Origin: Opitutia bacterium
GTDB lineage: Bacteria; Verrucomicrobiota; Verrucomicrobiia; Opitutales; Opitutaceae
Assembly: GCA_003157575.1 (NCBI GenBank)
Contig: PMKA01000433.1
Location: 507 to 7,785, forward strand
DNA: 7,279 nucleotides
Direction: 5' to 3'
Both the position numbers and the translations under genes were made by a program. A model generated the notes under the pieces. That model saw only the letters and a list, made by a program, of their open reading frames with translations. It searched no databases and was not told the DNA's origin. This document shows, in pieces, positions 5,801 through 7,279 of this stretch. The first letter of the stretch is position 1. Each line of letters opens with the position of its first letter.

Positions 5801-6717
5801 ATGCAGCCGCCGCGCCCGCGGAGGCGCGGACCCAGGCTGCGGAGACAGAAGGTCAGGCGGCGGAGGCCGAGCACAAGCCCAGGGCGAAGCCGCGAAAGCC
5901 CCGGATCCGCCAGAAAGGGGAGCCGACGGAGGAGGACCTCGCCGCGCTGGACCGCACGAATTGGGAGGAGGTCAAGGCGGCGGTCGAGGCCTTGCGCCAG
6001 CGGATCAGCGGCATGGGGGCGGTCAACCTGGTCGCCATCGAGGAATACGCGGAGCTCCGGCAACGGTACGATTTTCTCAAGGCGCAGAGCGACGACCTTT
6101 CCGGCGCAAAGGCCGAATTGCTCAAGGCCATCGACGAGATCAACCGCGCGTCCCAGCGCCAGTTCGCGGTGACGTTCGAGCAGGTCCGGAAGAATTTCGA
6201 GTACACGTTCCAGACGTTGTTCGGCGGCGGCCATGCGCATCTTGAGCTGATCCAGGCGGAGGACATCCTGGAGAGCGGCATCGATATCGTGGCCCAGCCG
6301 CCCGGGACGCGGCTGAAGGGGATCTCGCTGCTCTCCGGAGGCCAGAAAACGCTGACGGCGGTCGCGCTGCTGTTCGCCCTCTACATGGTGAAGCCCTCGC
6401 CGTTCTGTCTGCTGGATGAGCTGGATGCGCCGCTCGACGAGTCGAACATCGGGCGGTTCACGAACCTGCTGAAGCATTTCGCGCAGGACTCGCAATTCCT
6501 GATCATCACGCACAACAAGCGCACGATCGCCGCGACGAGCGCGGTGTACGGCGTGACGATGGAGGAGCGCGGGGTGTCGAAGATCGTCTCGATGCGTTTC
6601 AACAGCGAGCGCGGCGAGGCCGAACCGGTCACCGAGACCGTTGCCGATGCTGTCCGGCAGGCGCGGCCCGTGGCGATGGACTCCGGAAGTCAGGAGTCCG
6701 GAGCCCCCGCGGGTTAG
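2827..6717 (+). CDS. smc: Chromosome segregation protein SMC
   Basis: A complete 1296-residue SMC ATPase, which folds into an antiparallel coiled coil, dimerises at its hinge and organises DNA with ScpA/ScpB. The N-terminal head begins MHLKALKLHGFKSFADP and has Walker A GPNGCGKSN (31-39), a Q-loop at Q143 (MAQGQIDQVL) and SSKPEERR. A heptad-rich, Glu/Gln/Ala-rich coil follows (about 165-500). The hinge is about 505-665 (FEGFGEGAKALL ... GLVYGGHQKK), then the second coil. The C-terminal head has MGAVNLVAIEEY, the signature LLSGGQKTLTAVALLFA (LSGGQ at 1169-1173), Walker B CLLDELDAPLDESN (D1197, E1198) and the switch motif ITHNKRTI. Bacterial SMCs are usually near 1150-1200 residues. The surplus is a low-complexity acidic-then-basic insert (about 967-1036) and a tail of about 40 residues. 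The ATG at 2827 gives the canonical N-terminus. No Shine-Dalgarno is visible. No scpA or scpB lies in the window. Confidence 0.98.
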   Translation: MHLKALKLHGFKSFADPTILRFDPGVTAIVGPNGCGKSNIADAIRWVLGEQSAKALRGGKMLDVIFEGAETRRPQNLCEVALLLSDCEKQLGTEFHEVEITRRTTRDGQSDYLINGQSCRLKDIHKLFMDTGVGHTSYSIMAQGQIDQVLSSKPEERRAVFEEAAGITRYKSQRREALGKLALTDQNLARVTDVIGEINRQIGSLRRQASKAIRYKRLSFRLRHLSLAHGGWQWAQLSAMIGGLDADVARLRAATETQRGRLEARQLELGEIKARRSDFNQRVQGAQQAVFDLRSEKEQAENQAGVARIKKTGLEERIQSGRNDLAELRMQLHEVSARVDSGAQDKQLQLNLLGSSDTVFQQRNRELAIVEGELGKQERQLQQAKFALLQLESAVARLRTESSGHEVDSKTSAVRHSELAEQLAEARQAGAAATARAGEERKRLETARSEQNRVHTEVQAAQQALADATQRFREGQRKLQDLDRTMAQRTARLRILQQLHEKFEGFGEGAKALLQGRLDSVLAGTKVAPVTQGLEVVPEYGKALEALLGAAVEAVAVAEIPVARQILAQLDQQKIGSACLRVSPAGRPAAGAADNLPSFLRPATEALAGLDPAHPVAGLLGACYVAESLDAFLEFWNAHPDFGFLLVATVQGELVDQRGLVYGGHQKKPAGGIMQREIDLRQTAKELERDQKAHGDQRKQVDQLGAALAAAEAALEQQRKHVLTATQQVAAVQVEARNADRAAEEAAARLLRMERELAGLEAARMEAEQRLVRAQAALAEAEGKVAAEKQAIVAVEGQIAALRTDRDQKKEGLAQARLDLAERRQKVEVLDRGLGEMERRRAQIGELLAQRQQEVDVWAEQTAELEQASAAGLARAAEAGRTLEVAQASVEKLRGELVEIERQIGAIEAEQEVLRTGTDAAQEELSRTEIKLAEHRSRAQFLTEEMQRDFQCDLATVDWKRMLWHSEDDPPDLKPLDLDEDEDAEDRGPSSDAAAAPAEARTQAAETEGQAAEAEHKPRAKPRKPRIRQKGEPTEEDLAALDRTNWEEVKAAVEALRQRISGMGAVNLVAIEEYAELRQRYDFLKAQSDDLSGAKAELLKAIDEINRASQRQFAVTFEQVRKNFEYTFQTLFGGGHAHLELIQAEDILESGIDIVAQPPGTRLKGISLLSGGQKTLTAVALLFALYMVKPSPFCLLDELDAPLDESNIGRFTNLLKHFAQDSQFLIITHNKRTIAATSAVYGVTMEERGVSKIVSMRFNSERGEAEPVTETVADAVRQARPVAMDSGSQESGAPAG
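5725..5934 (+). other. Low-complexity disordered insert in SMC
   Basis: Residues about 967-1036 break the second coiled coil shortly before the C-terminal head. The first part is acidic (EDDPPDLKPLDLDEDEDAED), then Ala/Glu/Gln-rich (about 992-1016), then basic and Pro-rich (KPRAKPRKPRIRQKG), closing with PTEED. It is flanked by two Trp-containing segments, VDWKRMLW (957-964) and TNWEEVKAAVEAL (1044-1056), where typical SMCs have one. The composition predicts an unstructured, bipolar-charged loop. Confidence 0.75.
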
Positions 6718-6841
6718 GAGGCGGATTTCTCGGCGCGGTCTGGGGCCGCGGCCGGGAGCGGAGGACGCGCCGTCCGCAAACAAGGCCGCAGCGCTCCTCG
6801 CGGGCCCGTTCCCGGCGCGAAACATCCGAAACAAGAATTTC

Positions 6842-6857
6842 GGCCGCAGGCCTTTTT
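6842..6857 (+). terminator. Short terminator-like hairpin after smc
   Basis: GGCC (6842-6845) and GGCC (6849-6852) form a 4-bp stem with a 3-nt loop, followed at once by T5 (6853-6857). The stem is short for an intrinsic terminator, but this is the only GC hairpin plus T-run in the smc downstream gap. It lies 33 bases before the next gene, so it may end the smc transcript or sit in the leader of that gene. A second hairpin, GCGGA/TCCGC (6758-6777), has no T-run. Confidence 0.35.
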
Positions 6858-6890
6858 CCTTCCAAAATGCCCCCGGTGCCGGTTGGATGA

Positions 6891-7279
6891 ATGTCCCGTA
6901 TGTCCGGTCGATCTGCCTCTCTACACTTTGTGTGGCACGGCCTGCTGCCGGGTTTGGTCCTGCTCGGATTGCTTCTTCCTTCGCCGCTTCCGGCCGAGAC
7001 CCTCAGTGATTTTCTCAGCGATCCGAAGTTGACTCCGAAGCGTTTCGCGAGCCGCTTCGAGTACTTTGAGTACGAGTTCAACACTGTGGTCCAGCCGCCG
7101 GACATCTTCCTGGCCAGGAAGAAGGGCGACTGCGACGACTACGCCTGCCTGGCCGATCTGGTCCTGTCGCGGAAAGGTTATGGAACGCGGCTCGTCCAGG
7201 TGCAGCTCGCCAGCATGGTGGACCACGCCGTTTGTTATGTGACCGAGTCGAAGGCCTATCTGGATTACAACAACCGGAA
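6891..7279 (+). CDS. Exported transglutaminase-like cysteine hydrolase (3' partial)
   Basis: ATG at 6891 follows an in-frame TGA immediately, so the start is here or at the ATG at 6900. 129 codons are present before the window edge. Residues about 1-35 form a signal peptide: basic start (MSRMSGR), hydrophobic core (LLPGLVLLGLLLP) and a PLPA cleavage region. The mature part has GDCDDYACLADLVL with the candidate catalytic Cys81, then VDHAVCYV with His112 and YLDYNN with Asp125: the Cys-His-Asp order and spacing of the transglutaminase-like/bacterial cysteine proteinase superfamily. Such proteins are usually proteases or amidases acting outside the cytoplasm rather than true cross-linkers. Which one applies here is unknown. 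The gene lies 173 bp after smc with its own leader, so co-transcription is not evident. Confidence 0.75.
   Translation, partial: MSRMSGRSASLHFVWHGLLPGLVLLGLLLPSPLPAETLSDFLSDPKLTPKRFASRFEYFEYEFNTVVQPPDIFLARKKGDCDDYACLADLVLSRKGYGTRLVQVQLASMVDHAVCYVTESKAYLDYNNR

Noticed and set aside
6758..6777. GCGGA...TCCGC hairpin as the smc terminator
   Set aside because: No T-run follows; the 6842-6857 hairpin is the better candidate.
3454..6834. A 1126-codon open frame on the strand opposite smc
   Set aside because: It is antisense to a clear SMC protein. Its Leu/Arg-rich content is what reversed Glu/Gln/Lys/Ala codons of a GC-rich coiled coil give, with no domain, start context or promoter.
6629..7226. 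Minus-strand frames of 158 and 101 codons opposite the transglutaminase-like gene
   Set aside because: The plus strand carries a signal peptide and a Cys-His-Asp motif; the minus frames have no recognisable features.

Overview
This is a GC-rich bacterial chromosomal window. It carries one complete large gene, a structural maintenance of chromosomes (SMC) ATPase, and on its left a compact minus-strand cluster of small genes. The packing (4-nt and 35-nt overlaps), the near absence of recognisable Shine-Dalgarno sequences before starts, and the style of the SMC, VOC and transglutaminase-like proteins remind me of Verrucomicrobiota, possibly Opitutales. That assignment is inference from memory of family sequences, not a database result.

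Layout. Positions 1-585 (+) hold the 3' part of a gene for a degenerate trypsin/HtrA-like domain; its 5' end lies outside the window. It converges on a minus-strand cluster that reads right to left from about 2653 to 560: a 40-codon ORF resembling the extreme N-terminus of a SAM-dependent methyltransferase; an exported protein of unknown function; a small Leu/Trp-rich membrane protein; a VOC (glyoxalase/bleomycin-resistance) family protein; and a GNAT acetyltransferase. A 173-bp divergent control region (2654-2826) separates this cluster from smc (2827-6717, +). It contains an 18-bp dyad (GTGAAC-N6-GTTCAC), two self-complementary GC blocks and candidate -10/-35 elements. After smc, a second 173-bp gap with a small terminator-like hairpin precedes an exported transglutaminase-like cysteine hydrolase (6891-end, +), cut off by the window edge.

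Functionally, smc is the chromosome-condensation ATPase and the only gene with a firm housekeeping role. The minus-strand genes look like small accessory or stress-type enzymes and envelope proteins; nothing in the sequence ties them to chromosome segregation. I found no rRNA, tRNA, CRISPR array, IS element or phage gene.

The most interesting points are the truncated methyltransferase-like ORF whose stop overlaps a start of the next gene (GTGA); the 474-codon reading frame that runs unbroken from the exported protein through an out-of-frame membrane-protein gene into the VOC gene, with a G7 run where a 1-nt change would restore a clean ATGA gene junction; the acidic-then-basic disordered insert in SMC; and the apparent loss of catalytic residues in the trypsin-like protein. 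I did not find a convincing new multi-gene system.
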